Origin: an uncultured Eubacteriales bacterium
Lineage (GTDB): Bacteria; Bacillota; Clostridia; TANB77; CAG-508
Assembly: GCA_949288185.1 (NCBI GenBank)
Contig: CASEIZ010000008.1
Location: 1 to 64,000 of the forward strand
DNA: 64,000 bases
Reading direction: 5' to 3'
Shown here: positions 63,679 through 64,000 of the stretch, one piece after another
Position numbering within the stretch: the stretch's first letter is position 1
How the letters are laid out: each line of letters begins with the position of its first letter
The notes under the pieces: generated by a model
Database searches by the model: none
The model's input: only the letters and a program-made list of their open reading frames with translations
Told to the model about the DNA's origin: nothing
Made by a program: the position numbers and the translations under genes

Positions 63679-64000
63679 ATGGATTTGAAAAAAAGACAAC
63701 CGATTGGTGTGGAATTGGTAAAAAGAGGAATTGTTGACCAAGAAGATATTGAAAGAGCATTAGATTATCAAAGACAACACCCTAATGTAAAAATTGGTGA
63801 TTGTTTATATGAATTAGAGGTATGTGATCCTTATACATTAATTACGGCAATTGGAGAAATATTAGGAGAAAAGGGAATTTTGCTAAGTAAAAATTCTATA
63901 AAAATTGATATAGAAGAATATATTTCTTTAGATATAGCTAAAAAAAATAAAACAGTTCCTTTTGAAATTGAAAATGGAAAAATTAAGGTGTGTTTTGCCA
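63679..64000 (+). CDS. pilB: PilB/GspE-type pilus ATPase, N-terminal part (cut by window end)
   Basis: The first 107 residues of an assembly ATPase: 'GVELVKRGIVDQEDIERALD' is the T2SSE-N domain that also appears as the MshEN c-di-GMP-binding fold. The Walker motifs lie beyond the window. It follows the two minor pilins with 23 nt and a GAGGTG site, so the operon continues with pilB and probably pilT/pilC. Truncated here by the sequence end, not biologically. Confidence 0.85.
   Translation, partial: MDLKKRQPIGVELVKRGIVDQEDIERALDYQRQHPNVKIGDCLYELEVCDPYTLITAIGEILGEKGILLSKNSIKIDIEEYISLDIAKKNKTVPFEIENGKIKVCFA

Overview
The window looks like a chromosomal segment of a low-GC, spore-forming member of the Clostridia, probably gut-associated. 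This rests on the very AT-rich coding style, strong AGGAGG-type ribosome binding sites, sporulation genes (spoIIM, spoIVA, spoVAC/D/E, whiA), the B. subtilis-like order endoQ-spoIIM-xerD, a firmicute-type infC-rpmI-rplT leader, and a bile-salt-hydrolase/penicillin-acylase-family gene. The exact lineage cannot be fixed from the sequence alone; an uncultured gut Clostridia family is my inference.

Layout. 0-8.6 kb: dipeptidase pepD, a helical protein, dps, recN, enolase, then a three-gene cluster centred on a putative amidoligase whose 3' end is frameshifted. 8.6-15.4 kb: a vWA surface protein, dxs-ylmH, a tsaB-rimI fusion with tsaE, and a small gene with its own promoter and hairpin. 15.5-19.5 kb: a degenerate HD-GYP-like protein, endoQ, spoIIM, xerD. 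19.5-32.6 kb: hydrolase/acyltransferase/DUF6320-like trio, MarR plus a heterodimeric ABC exporter, a membrane-anchored protein, a flavodiiron protein, a choloylglycine hydrolase family enzyme, and rlmN. 32.7-38 kb is an accessory stretch: a STAND NTPase regulator, a frameshifted unknown gene, two histidine phosphatases and an orphan. 38-54.2 kb: spoIVA, a split GlmU-like pair, ligA, HAD hydrolase, folD, dprA, hemolysin III, 6S RNA, prmC, whiA, hemW, a small cassette, and infC-rpmI-rplT. 54.3-56.8 kb: a spoVA operon in which both spoVAD and spoVAE carry single-base frameshifts, then dodecin. 56.9-64 kb: rsmB and a type IV pilus operon running off the window (pilMN fusion, pilO, pilin, prepilin peptidase, two minor pilins, pilB start).

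The most striking feature is a dispersed family of palindromic intergenic elements built around the core GGGGACG. There are eleven loci here. Most abut a stop codon, and several form very long hairpins. In each unit the core lies inside a short inverted word that differs between subtypes (TTGCCA, TGAAC, TGTCC, CGGGAAA), and units are usually paired head-to-head. They resemble REP/BIME elements, but no transposase is present here. One copy supplies the C-terminus of RlmN and the stop codon of the opposing STAND gene.

A second theme is unusual translation starts. infC and dprA are best explained by AUA start codons. folD and spoVAC have Shine-Dalgarno sequences separated from the start codon by a hairpin that would bring them to normal spacing. 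Four genes or clusters carry apparent frameshifts (amidoligase, the 35.3 kb unknown gene, spoVAD, spoVAE); sequencing or assembly indels cannot be excluded.
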